From Chitinophagaceae bacterium (GTDB taxonomy: Bacteria > Bacteroidota > Bacteroidia > Chitinophagales > Chitinophagaceae): 47,209 bases of DNA. Under the pieces are notes generated by a model that saw only the letters and a program-made list of their open reading frames with translations, searched no databases and was not told the DNA's origin. Both the position numbers and the translations under genes were made by a program. The stretch spans positions 1 through 47,209 of the forward strand of contig CANGNA010000030.1 of the NCBI GenBank assembly GCA_947455215.1, given 5' to 3'. Position 1 is the stretch's first letter. Every line of letters starts with the position of its first letter. This document shows positions 1-6,977 of the stretch, one piece after another.

Positions 1-444
1 GCCTTAGCGGGTAAAGAGCAGGTTGCTTTTGTTATACTAGCCAGGTACCAGAATAAAAACGACATTGATATAATAGCGAACGCACTAAAAGCACACGAAA
101 GCTACAGCATAGAAGCAGTACGAGAATTTCCCGACCCATCATTCTATCCGTATGTAGTTAAACGGTTCGACCAGGAACTCGCAGAGTGGAAACCACACAC
201 TTATTTTAGCAAATGGAATGTTATACTACAGGCATTAGCCCGATACCCCAAACCAGAAACATATGACATCTTCAAACGAATAACGGAATTACAGGGAGAA
301 GAAAACAACGAAATTAGAAAATCGTTGTTGATAGCCATTACTAAGTTCCCGAACCCGTTGTATGAACCATTAAAGTTAAAGATAGGTCTCTCTTCTATTT
401 TTGATTTTGATATAAAGGATGAGATAAAAAGAGAGCAGTGGTAG
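1..444 (+). CDS. Hypothetical protein, C-terminal fragment (cut by left edge)
   Basis: Frame 1 is open from the first base to a TAG at 442-444, giving the last 147 residues of a protein whose start lies outside the window. The segment is rich in helix-forming residues with repeated short helical blocks (IIANALKAHESY, VILQALARYPKP, LLIAITKFPNP), a spacing that recalls HEAT-like helical repeats. No catalytic motif, membrane segment or sorting domain is visible. The family is not recognised and the function is unknown. The gene is followed by 137 nt without a gene. Coding status is well supported by the long open frame and sensible composition; the HEAT comparison is only inference. Confidence 0.7.
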   Translation, partial: ALAGKEQVAFVILARYQNKNDIDIIANALKAHESYSIEAVREFPDPSFYPYVVKRFDQELAEWKPHTYFSKWNVILQALARYPKPETYDIFKRITELQGEENNEIRKSLLIAITKFPNPLYEPLKLKIGLSSIFDFDIKDEIKREQW

Positions 445-581
445 ATACTGTTGAACGGCTCTCAACGGAGAATAGCTACTCGATCTCTAAAATGCAATAG
501 TGTGTGAGCTATCGCTTTCAATTATCAATTCATTGATTTAAACAATAACTCACTATCAGCAATTTATCCAAAATTGCAGCC

Positions 582-1151
582 ATGTATGAAAAGTTGGCTA
601 CCTATATCAAGACACGTTCTGATATAAGAGATGACGAGCTGAGTCATATTTTCAGCTTCTTTACGCTACTGAAGACGCGCCGCAATGAGCTATTGCTGCA
701 CGAAGGTGAGATATGCCGACATTACTATTTTGTAAATAAGGGCTGTCTGCGTCTGTTTACCACCAATTCTGAGGGTGTACAAACTACCCGTTATTTTGCC
801 TTCGAAGGTGCATTTGGCACGGCATTACCCAGCCTCATCACCCAGACACCAGCTTTTGAATGTGTACAAACCATTGAACAGTCTGAACTGTTGAAAATAT
901 CGCGCGACAGCTTTTTCAACCTGGTAGATACCGTACCCGCATTTGGTAAAATATACCGGCAGATACTGGAGCGGGGCTTTATTACCGCACAACAGCGCAT
1001 TTATGGTTTCCAGGGATTTGACGCTATGGAAAAGGTAAAATGGGTGATGAATTATCAACCCGACTTTTTGGTACGTGTATCCAACAAAATGGCGGCTTCA
1101 TATCTCGGCATAACGCCGTCAACGCTTAGCAGGATTAAATCGAAATTGTAG
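582..1151 (+). CDS. Crp/Fnr family transcriptional regulator
   Basis: This 189-residue protein has the two-part layout of the Crp/Fnr family. Residues about 20-115 form a cyclic-nucleotide-binding-like beta roll (LLLHEGEICRHYYFVNKGCLRLF). A C-terminal helix-turn-helix ends in NKMAASYLGITPSTLSRIKSKL. It most likely binds DNA as a dimer and responds to an effector that cannot be read from sequence; the cAMP-contacting residues of E. coli CRP are not evident. It lacks the Cys cluster of Fnr. The length is short but normal for Bacteroidota members of this family. ATG 582 is the first start in the open frame. The next gene begins 2 nt after its stop, so the two are probably co-transcribed. Confidence 0.9.
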   Translation: MYEKLATYIKTRSDIRDDELSHIFSFFTLLKTRRNELLLHEGEICRHYYFVNKGCLRLFTTNSEGVQTTRYFAFEGAFGTALPSLITQTPAFECVQTIEQSELLKISRDSFFNLVDTVPAFGKIYRQILERGFITAQQRIYGFQGFDAMEKVKWVMNYQPDFLVRVSNKMAASYLGITPSTLSRIKSKL

Positions 1152-1153
1152 CC

Positions 1154-1552
1154 ATGGAGATATGCCCGAAATGCGAGCGCGAGCTCAAAAGCGCCAACCA
1201 ATGGCATAACTGCGTAAAAGTAGATATCGGCGACCTGTTCAAAAACAAATCAAAGGAACTGGAGTATTTGTTTGACCAGCTATTGCTGGAGGTGACTGAG
1301 TGGGACGATGTTGCTGTCAGCGCCACCCAAAACTGCATAGTATTTGTACACAACCAAACGTTTCTCATCATCCGGCCAATGAGATCGCAACTGGATATTA
1401 AATTTTACTCTGCCGTAAAGCTGAACGACCCGCTGGTGCTGAAGAGCATTGCCTATTCCGGCCGGTACGAAAACCATATACGGGTAACTGCCGATGGACA
1501 TATCACACCTGCTGTATTCATGTATATTAAGCAGTCGTATAAATTATTATAG
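1154..1552 (+). CDS. DUF5655 domain protein
   Basis: A 132-residue soluble protein. It starts with a small Cys/His cluster (CPKCERELKSANQWHNC, residues 4-20) that could bind zinc. A mixed alpha/beta segment follows, with conserved-looking VAVSATQNCIVFVHNQTFLIIRP, typical of DUF5655 proteins. In other genomes this domain is found alone or fused to restriction-related or DUF4287 proteins, and its role is not established. It lies 2 nt downstream of the Crp/Fnr gene and is almost certainly in the same transcript. No signal peptide or membrane segment is present. The family call rests on remembered sequence pattern, not on a search. Confidence 0.75.
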   Translation: MEICPKCERELKSANQWHNCVKVDIGDLFKNKSKELEYLFDQLLLEVTEWDDVAVSATQNCIVFVHNQTFLIIRPMRSQLDIKFYSAVKLNDPLVLKSIAYSGRYENHIRVTADGHITPAVFMYIKQSYKLL

Positions 1553-1596
1553 CCCCGGAAAACGTTGACTTGGAGCAACGTTTGATAACCGGGCTA
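1550..1596 (+). terminator. Two-part hairpin after the DUF5655 gene
   Basis: TAGCCC(C)GG at 1550-1558 pairs with CCGGGCTA at 1589-1596, and inside it ACGTTG at 1562-1567 pairs with CAACGT at 1576-1581. The hairpin begins inside the stop codon of the upstream gene. It lacks a clean downstream U-run (TGCTGTTCTTTG follows), so it may be a weak terminator or an mRNA-stabilising structure. Confidence 0.45.
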
Positions 1597-1622
1597 TGCT
1601 GTTCTTTGTAAAAAAATCAAAC

Positions 1623-2012
1623 ATGGCAATTTCACTGCACACTGTAGGCATTACAGTAAAAGATCTTGGCGCATCGCTGTCGTTTTATCGCACACTTGGC
1701 CTGGCGATACCGGAAGGACAGGACAACGAGCACCACGTAGAATACACGGGCGAGAATGGCCTTAGCATTGGCTTTATTCCCGAAAGTACTATGCTACACA
1801 CCAACCCCGACTGGAAAGCCCCTACCGGCGACAACAGGATAAGCCTGCAATTTGCCTGCGCATCGCCGGCAGAAGTTGATGCGACCTACGCTCGTTTAAT
1901 GACAGCGGGATATACCTCATTCAAAGCTCCGTGGGATGCATTCTGGGGACAACGGTTTGCCCAGGTAATTGACCCCGACGGTAACAATATTGGCATGTTC
2001 GCTGAACTGTAA
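1623..2012 (+). CDS. VOC family (glyoxalase/bleomycin-resistance fold) protein
   Basis: A 129-residue protein with the vicinal-oxygen-chelate pattern: two beta-alpha-beta-beta-beta halves, beginning SLHTVGITVKDLGASLSFYRTLGL and ending with the typical GQRFAQVIDPDGNNIGMFAEL. Family members bind a metal and act as lyases, dioxygenases or drug-binding proteins; the substrate cannot be deduced here. ATG 1623 is preferred over an upstream in-frame codon at 1596, because the fold starts directly at MAISLHTVG and the upstream residues overlap the preceding hairpin. A bidirectional terminator follows. Confidence 0.85.
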   Translation: MAISLHTVGITVKDLGASLSFYRTLGLAIPEGQDNEHHVEYTGENGLSIGFIPESTMLHTNPDWKAPTGDNRISLQFACASPAEVDATYARLMTAGYTSFKAPWDAFWGQRFAQVIDPDGNNIGMFAEL

Positions 2013-2018
2013 AAAAAT

Positions 2019-2045
2019 AAAGGGAATCCGCACCGGATTCCCTTT
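2019..2045 (+). terminator. Bidirectional rho-independent terminator
   Basis: A perfect 12-bp stem, AAAGGGAATCCG (2019-2030) and CGGATTCCCTTT (2034-2045), has a 3-nt loop and is flanked by A-runs on the left and a T-run on the right. It lies between the VOC gene (+) and the convergent membrane-protein gene (-) and can serve both. Confidence 0.9.
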
Positions 2046-2070
2046 ATCGATATTTGTAGTTACTGCCAAC

Positions 2071-2838
2071 CTACCTTAAAAATGGCTTGCCATTGAGCGC
2101 CTGCACTAACGTGATAGTGGCGAGCAACAAGTAAGCAACAGCCAGTATATTGACGGCGATATTGTTCTTCAAAAAATACCACGCTACGAACGGCAGCAAC
2201 TGTAAAGCGTGCATCCCTATAAAATGTGCCACCCTCGGGTCTCCGAACTTACGGCTCCAGTTGAGTATGGGTATGCCGTGGTTACCATCGGGTCCTCCTA
2301 TCGTGTGCGATAACCTGCCGCCCATAAGTGCTCCCTCGAAAGAGAAGATAACGAAAATGATAATGGACCAACGAATGGCCAGTATGTAGTGTTCCGGCAG
2401 ATCCGGGAACGTATTGCTGAAGAAGAGCACCCCAACATATGCCGTATAGAGCGTAACGGCCGAGGCAGCAATACCCATCAAGGCGAACAATGCTGCATAT
2501 GTTGGTGTACTGGTATTGAAGTGCGAACGCTGTCCCTTTGCGGCCTGCAACGCTATATACACAATCTCGAACCCAAGCGCAACAACCGTGAACCAGCTAA
2601 ACAGTTTAGTATTGAATTGCGGCAAATAACTGCAGTACCACGCCATGGTCCAGCAATAGATGCCAATGGACATGGCAAATTTGAAGGGTTTATACCATAC
2701 ATTTACCTCATCAAGCAACAACCCCGACCAGCGGGTAAGCAACAAGAAGACAATGCCCGACACGATACAGACAAGCCCGAAGTAGAACAGCAGTTCGTTC
2801 CGGCTTTTGAGCTCGGACAAAAAAGAGGTAAGTATCAT
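2071..2838 (-). CDS. Multi-spanning membrane protein of unknown function
   Basis: A 255-residue protein with about seven hydrophobic segments (FYFGLVCIVSGIVFLLL, FAMSIGIYCWTMAWYCSYL, FSWFTVVALGFEIVYIAL, FALMGIAASAVTLYTAYVGVLFF, WSIIIFVIFSFEGALM, ALQLLPFVAWYFL, AVAYLLLATITLVQAL). It therefore sits in the inner membrane. The sequence GPDGNHGIPILNWSRKFGDPRVAHFIGMHALQLLP includes conserved-looking polar residues between membrane segments. I recognise the type from Bacteroidota genomes but know no function. ATG 2838 is chosen over a TTG two codons upstream. A full-consensus -7 box, TAATTTTG, lies 23 nt upstream. Confidence 0.8.
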   Translation of the reverse strand: MILTSFLSELKSRNELLFYFGLVCIVSGIVFLLLTRWSGLLLDEVNVWYKPFKFAMSIGIYCWTMAWYCSYLPQFNTKLFSWFTVVALGFEIVYIALQAAKGQRSHFNTSTPTYAALFALMGIAASAVTLYTAYVGVLFFSNTFPDLPEHYILAIRWSIIIFVIFSFEGALMGGRLSHTIGGPDGNHGIPILNWSRKFGDPRVAHFIGMHALQLLPFVAWYFLKNNIAVNILAVAYLLLATITLVQALNGKPFLR

Positions 2839-2861
2839 AAACAAGAACCTAAGATCAGCAA

Positions 2862-2869
2862 CAAAATTA
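2862..2869 (-). promoter_or_regulatory. -7 promoter element TAATTTTG
   Basis: On the minus strand TAATTTTG matches the Bacteroidota -7 consensus TAnnTTTG exactly. It lies 23 nt before ATG 2838 of the membrane protein, which predicts a leader of about 20 nt. No clear -33 TTG is visible. Confidence 0.65.
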
Positions 2870-2919
2870 GCGCTATTTTGTTCTAAATATTTTAATTTTA
2901 ATTAAACAAAATATTGGCT

Positions 2920-3510
2920 ATGACAGATATGCATAATGGGGTATCGGCGGTAGCTGCCCAAACACGCAAGGACTGGCGCAAGTGGCTGCAAAAGAACTGC
3001 AATAAAGAATCCTCAGTATGGCTGATCATGTATCATAAGAGCCATGATTTAGCGAGCGTTTATTACGACGAAGCGGTAGAGGAGGCCATATGCTTTGGCT
3101 GGATAGACAGCATAGCCCATAAGCGCGATGAGCACAGCAAATATCAATTCTTCGCACAACGTAAGCCCAAAAGCAACTGGAGCAAGGCCAACAGGGAACG
3201 CGCAGAACGTATGATAGCTAAAGGGCTGATGACACCAGCCGGAGAGGCAATGATAGCGCTAGCCAAAGAAACCGGCACATGGGAAGCCCTGATAGATGTA
3301 CAGAACTCTGTGATACCTCAAGACCTGCAGGAACTGTTCGACAATAATGCCACTGCCTATACTAACTTCCTCGCCTTCCCTCCCTCATCCAAACGAATAA
3401 TACTGGAATGGATACTGAACGCAAAAAAGCCGGAGACCCGGCAAAAGCGACTGGAAGAGACCGTAACACTCGCTGCTAAGAATATAAAAGCTAACCACTA
3501 CCGGCAATAA
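2920..3510 (+). CDS. YdeI/OmpD-associated family protein
   Basis: A 196-residue soluble protein with the hallmarks of the YdeI family: RKDWRKWLQKNCNKESSVWLIMYHK near the N-terminus, then EAICFGWIDSIAHKRDEHSKYQFFAQRKPKSNWSKANRERAERM, and a C-terminal helical part ending in ETRQKRLEETVTLAAKNIKAN. In enterobacteria YdeI is linked to resistance to cationic peptides; the molecular activity is not known. ATG 2920 is used rather than the TTG at 2914. The AraC-type regulator starts 5 nt after the stop, so the pair is probably one operon. A second protein with this C-terminal domain lies at 39343-39957. Confidence 0.85.
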   Translation: MTDMHNGVSAVAAQTRKDWRKWLQKNCNKESSVWLIMYHKSHDLASVYYDEAVEEAICFGWIDSIAHKRDEHSKYQFFAQRKPKSNWSKANRERAERMIAKGLMTPAGEAMIALAKETGTWEALIDVQNSVIPQDLQELFDNNATAYTNFLAFPPSSKRIILEWILNAKKPETRQKRLEETVTLAAKNIKANHYRQ

Positions 3511-3515
3511 CAGCA

Positions 3516-4337
3516 ATGGATATCATCCGGCCGTTGCATCCATTATTGCAACCTTATATCGACTTCTTTTATTTTTCTCCGTCTATCGGCGGGCCGGCTA
3601 GCTATGTAGCGTTTCCGCATGTTAATACCTGCCTATCGTTTTTCCGTAACTGCCAAATAACGATAAATGAAGACGAGATAGAAATTGGCACCACTGTGGC
3701 TGGCAATAACAATATATGTGCCTTTATTACCGGCAGGTATACATACCCCGTGTATGTGCGCTATAGCGCACCTATACAGGAGATAGCCATTGTTTTTAAA
3801 CCACTGGGGCTGCAGCATTTTATAGACCACCCCACCCGGCAGGTACACAGCGGAGCCGGAGCTGCATTTGAAGAAAAAAATTGGCTGAGCATGGCAGCTA
3901 CACTGGTAGACGGTAACGATGCCAACTACGTGGTAGACCAATTGGAGGCCTTTCTTGTACAACAATTCAGGCAAACAGATCTTACGGCAATGTATACAGC
4001 CTTATTGTTATTGGCGGATACTGAAGAAGACCACACTATAAATGAACTGGCCAAAGCATCAGCAATGAGCCGTAAAACACTGGAGCGGCACTTTTTAAAA
4101 GAGTTGGGCTGTACACCTGCATCATACCGGAGGATATTGCGTTTTCGGCGTTCGGTGGACCTGGGGCTCATTAAAAAAGAGATAGGTCAGCTTACAGCGA
4201 TAGCATATGACGCTCAGTATTACGACCAATCCTATTTTATACGCGAGTACAAAAAACTGACCCATAGCAATCCTAAAGCGTTCTTTGAGCGCATACGTAC
4301 TTTTGAAGCGAACAAAATAGTATGGATGCCGAAGTAA
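3516..4337 (+). CDS. AraC family transcriptional regulator
   Basis: A 273-residue protein. The N-terminal 150 residues form the sensing part seen in many Bacteroidota AraC proteins (RPLHPLLQPYIDFFYF, then FITGRYTYPVYVRYSAPIQEIAIVFKPLG). The C-terminal ~100 residues carry the two helix-turn-helix motifs: TINELAKASAMSRKTLERHFLKELGCTPASYRRILRFRRSV, then LTAIAYDAQYYDQSYFIREYKKLTHSNPKAF. It should be a cytoplasmic DNA-binding regulator; its inducer is unknown. It is tightly linked to the upstream YdeI-like gene, which it may control. Domain assignment is firm, target assignment is inference. Confidence 0.92.
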   Translation: MDIIRPLHPLLQPYIDFFYFSPSIGGPASYVAFPHVNTCLSFFRNCQITINEDEIEIGTTVAGNNNICAFITGRYTYPVYVRYSAPIQEIAIVFKPLGLQHFIDHPTRQVHSGAGAAFEEKNWLSMAATLVDGNDANYVVDQLEAFLVQQFRQTDLTAMYTALLLLADTEEDHTINELAKASAMSRKTLERHFLKELGCTPASYRRILRFRRSVDLGLIKKEIGQLTAIAYDAQYYDQSYFIREYKKLTHSNPKAFFERIRTFEANKIVWMPK

Positions 4338-4401
4338 GAATGTCTTAAAAGTCCAATTACGGTGTGTACCGCCAAATGATCTTTGCGTAAAAAAAGGTCT
4401 T

Positions 4402-4887
4402 ATGGAATGGAAAAAACTAAGTGAAATGGAATATGCACTGTGCTCAGGCAGTGACCAACTTGGCCGACTGGTGAAAGATAAGCCCGGCCACAGCACGTTT
4501 ACAGCTGAGCAGGAGTCATACCAATTACACCGTACCGGTACCTGGCGCAGTCATACTGTAATAACAGATATTCAGGGCAAACAAGTATTGGAACTGAAGC
4601 CCGAGAAATGGTACGCCAATAAATATATTTTCACCTACGATGGATGCACTTACTTACTTGGCTACCGCAATAACCCGCTATACGAAATAGTAGTGACTTG
4701 TGAAGGAAAGGAACTGCTGGCCTACGGACTGGCCCATGACCATACTGTCAACCGGCTGAGCATACGCATAATGGAACACAGCTCGCAGCCAATAGTACTG
4801 CATGCATTGCTGTGGCACTTGTTTGAACCGATAGCCCGCGAAAATTTCGGGGATAACGTAGTATGGCTATTGCTGATGTTAGCCTGA
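4402..4887 (+). CDS. Hypothetical protein, beta-rich
   Basis: A 161-residue cytoplasmic protein with no signal peptide. The middle is rich in predicted beta strands with an alternating pattern (TWRSHTVITDIQGKQVLELKPEKWYANKYIFTYDGCTYLLGY). This loosely recalls LURP-one/Tubby-C type barrels, and the C-terminus is hydrophobic (ALLWHLFEPI, VVWLLLMLA). No catalytic motif is visible. GATCTTTG at 4378-4385, one base off the -7 consensus, precedes ATG 4402 by 16 nt and supports an independent promoter. The function is unknown and the fold comparison is weak. Confidence 0.65.
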   Translation: MEWKKLSEMEYALCSGSDQLGRLVKDKPGHSTFTAEQESYQLHRTGTWRSHTVITDIQGKQVLELKPEKWYANKYIFTYDGCTYLLGYRNNPLYEIVVTCEGKELLAYGLAHDHTVNRLSIRIMEHSSQPIVLHALLWHLFEPIARENFGDNVVWLLLMLA

Positions 4888-4896
4888 TAGCTCCCA

Positions 4897-5334
4897 TTAC
4901 TTTATCCTCCCCGACAGCAACGCGATCACCCATCCCAGCACACCTACAGAAACCGCCGCACCGAGCACATCGGCGGCGGCAACTGCTATATTATTGTAGA
5001 AATTGCTGGACGCCAGCCAATACGAATCGGCCATAACGGCTACCAATACCCCAATGGTGGCACCTATGATGAGTCCCTTCATTCCGCGGTTAGTATTAGT
5101 GAGTACGGCTATAACATAGGTGATCAATACGGCATATGCTGCACATGACAGTGTCAGGTAAGACATGCTGAACTGCTCGCTGGTCTTTTTAAACCCAACC
5201 AGTTGCGTGGTGTTCTGTTCGGTATAGGCACCCAGGATAAAGTCGAAAATGAACCAGCCGAAAGCATAGTATACAACAGTACCCACAACCGTGAGGATAA
5301 GGAACTTTTTAAGTGATGTAGTATGACTATTCAT
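4897..5334 (-). CDS. Small membrane protein of unknown function
   Basis: A 145-residue protein with four hydrophobic segments (LKKFLILTVVGTVVYYAFGWFIFDFIL, LTLSCAAYAVLITYVIAVL, GLIIGATIGVLVAVMAD, AADVLGAAVSVGVLGWVIALLSG), so it is an inner-membrane protein. ATG 5334 (MNSHTTSLKK) is chosen over a start 21 codons upstream, because the longer N-terminus has no membrane-protein character and overlaps the probable promoter. TATATTTA at 5349-5342, one base from the -7 consensus, lies 7 nt ahead of this ATG. No family recognised. It converges on the gene ending at 4887, 9 nt away. Confidence 0.75.
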   Translation of the reverse strand: MNSHTTSLKKFLILTVVGTVVYYAFGWFIFDFILGAYTEQNTTQLVGFKKTSEQFSMSYLTLSCAAYAVLITYVIAVLTNTNRGMKGLIIGATIGVLVAVMADSYWLASSNFYNNIAVAAADVLGAAVSVGVLGWVIALLSGRIK

Positions 5335-5442
5335 CAGTTTGTAAATATAAAGGCTATTCGCCACAATTAAGACACAAGGCATCCGGCACGACAACACATT
5401 GAAAGCATGACGACCGTCATTCTGTCCCTTACATCGGCCAGC

Positions 5443-5450
5443 TAATTTTG
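5443..5450 (+). promoter_or_regulatory. -7 promoter element TAATTTTG of the U32 gene
   Basis: An exact match to TAnnTTTG ends 15 nt before ATG 5466, predicting a leader of roughly 12 nt. This favours ATG 5466 over the in-frame TTG at 5448, which lies inside the element. Confidence 0.7.
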
Positions 5451-5465
5451 CGGTTTTGTAAAATT

Positions 5466-6704
5466 ATGGGAATGGAATTAATGGCCCCGGTGGGATCGTG
5501 GGAGAGCTTGCAGGCAGCAATACAGGCAGGTGCCAATTCGATATACTTTGGTGTAGAGCACCTGAACATGCGCGTAAAGTCGGCTGCAGCGCTGACAATG
5601 GCCGATATACCCGAAATAGTGGACCGCTGCAGCGCCCACAATATGAGGGCGTACCTCACGCTGAACACTACCATGTATGATCACGACCGCCAGCTGATAT
5701 CGGCCATTATCGCCAAATGCAAGGAGGCTGGTGTAAGCGCCATTATAGCGGCCGACTTTGCCGTGATACAGGAGTGTAGAAAACAGGGTGTAAGTCTGCA
5801 CATCAGTACACAGGCCAATGTAACAAATATTGATACCGTAGCATTCTTTGCACCCTATGCCGACCTTATTGTGTTATCGCGCGAGCTAACCCTGACACAG
5901 GTAAAGAGCATAGTACGGGAAATAAAAGCCCGCGATATACGCGGTCCAAAGGGTGAGTTGGTGAAGATTGAGATATTTGCCCATGGCGCGCTGTGTATGG
6001 CAGTATCGGGTAAGTGCTACCTGAGCCTTGACTCTAACAACTCATCGGCCAACAGGGGCGCCTGTGTACAGAATTGCCGCCACCGGTATGTGGTGAAAGA
6101 CCTGGAAACCGACAAGGAACTGGAAATAGACCATGAATACATAATGAGCGCCAAAGACCTGTGCACCATAGACTTTTTGGACAAGATAGCAGATGCAGGC
6201 GTGGCTGTGCTAAAGATAGAAGGCCGTGGCCGGGCTGCTGACTATGTATACAACACAGTAAAATGTTATAGGGAGGCGATAAACGCTTTAGCAGACGGCA
6301 CCTATACACAGGAAAAAGTAAATACATGGCGCCAGGAATTGAGCACGGTGTATAACCGCGGCTTCTGGGACGGGTATTACCTGGGCCGCCAGTTAGGCGA
6401 ATGGAGCGACAGTGGCGGATCGCAAGCCACTAAAAAGAAGGTATTCTTAGGGCAAGCCACCAAGTACTATCCTAAGCTGGGCGTAGCTGAGTTCCTGTTA
6501 GAGACCGGCAGCCTGGAAGCTGGCGACGAACTACTACTTACCGGCCCTGTTACGGGCATAGTATCGCAAGTGGCCAGTACGATACATGGCAACAGCGGCC
6601 CCGTAGAGCGCGTAGAAAAGGGAACAAGCTTCTCGGTAGCCTTTGAGCAAAAGGTAAGGCCGGACGATAAACTGTACAAGATAATACCAACCGAATATGC
6701 CTAA
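5466..6704 (+). CDS. trhP: U32 family protein, probable tRNA U34 5-hydroxylation protein TrhP-like
   Basis: A 412-residue protein with the U32 signature EIFAHGALCMAVSGKCYLS at about residues 169-187, followed by SSANRGACVQNCRH. A C-terminal beta-barrel-like part (EAGDELLLTGPVTGIV) completes the long U32 form. The E. coli protein of this form, TrhP (YegQ), is needed for 5-hydroxyuridine at tRNA position 34, in a pathway that depends on prephenate and on iron-sulphur cluster assembly; older annotations call it a peptidase. Conserved cysteines 178, 185 and those of GACVQNC are consistent with Fe-S binding. It overlaps the ferredoxin gene by 8 nt. Assignment within U32 (TrhP rather than RlhA or UbiU/V) is by length and context and is moderately sure. 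Confidence 0.82.
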   Translation: MGMELMAPVGSWESLQAAIQAGANSIYFGVEHLNMRVKSAAALTMADIPEIVDRCSAHNMRAYLTLNTTMYDHDRQLISAIIAKCKEAGVSAIIAADFAVIQECRKQGVSLHISTQANVTNIDTVAFFAPYADLIVLSRELTLTQVKSIVREIKARDIRGPKGELVKIEIFAHGALCMAVSGKCYLSLDSNNSSANRGACVQNCRHRYVVKDLETDKELEIDHEYIMSAKDLCTIDFLDKIADAGVAVLKIEGRGRAADYVYNTVKCYREAINALADGTYTQEKVNTWRQELSTVYNRGFWDGYYLGRQLGEWSDSGGSQATKKKVFLGQATKYYPKLGVAEFLLETGSLEAGDELLLTGPVTGIVSQVASTIHGNSGPVERVEKGTSFSVAFEQKVRPDDKLYKIIPTEYA

Positions 6705-6921
6705 GATACTGCAGCACCGCAACAGGTGCATTGGCTGTAATCTTTGTTACGAGATATGGCCTGTGCGCTGGCGGCTATCAAGAACAGATGGCAAGTGTAC
6801 CCTGGTAGGCGGCATAGAGAAGACAGGTGTATGGCAGGCCACGGTATCGGCCGACGAACTGCCGATGAATGAACAGGCGGCAGCAGCCTGCCCCGTGAAG
6901 ATCATCAGGATAGTAAGATGA
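6697..6921 (+). CDS. Single-cluster [4Fe-4S] ferredoxin
   Basis: A 74-residue protein with CIGCNLC at residues 11-17 and CP at 65-66, the arrangement of monocluster ferredoxins (CxxCxxC plus a distant CP). The place where two-cluster ferredoxins have the fourth nearby Cys is occupied by Trp (WP), so only one cluster is expected; an extra Cys lies at 34. It would act as a small soluble electron carrier. Its start overlaps the end of the U32 gene by 8 nt, which implies translational coupling and a working link to the U32 enzyme. Confidence 0.85.
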   Translation: MPKILQHRNRCIGCNLCYEIWPVRWRLSRTDGKCTLVGGIEKTGVWQATVSADELPMNEQAAAACPVKIIRIVR

Positions 6922-6977
6922 GCCCTACGTACTATAATACGCGGCTAATTAACTATTTTTAGCCCTTTAAGGCAAAT

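Noticed and set aside
2389-2886. 165-codon open frame on the plus strand opposite the membrane-protein gene
   Set aside because: It is antisense to a gene with clear membrane segments and a consensus promoter. Its translation is low-complexity and charged, with no domain character.
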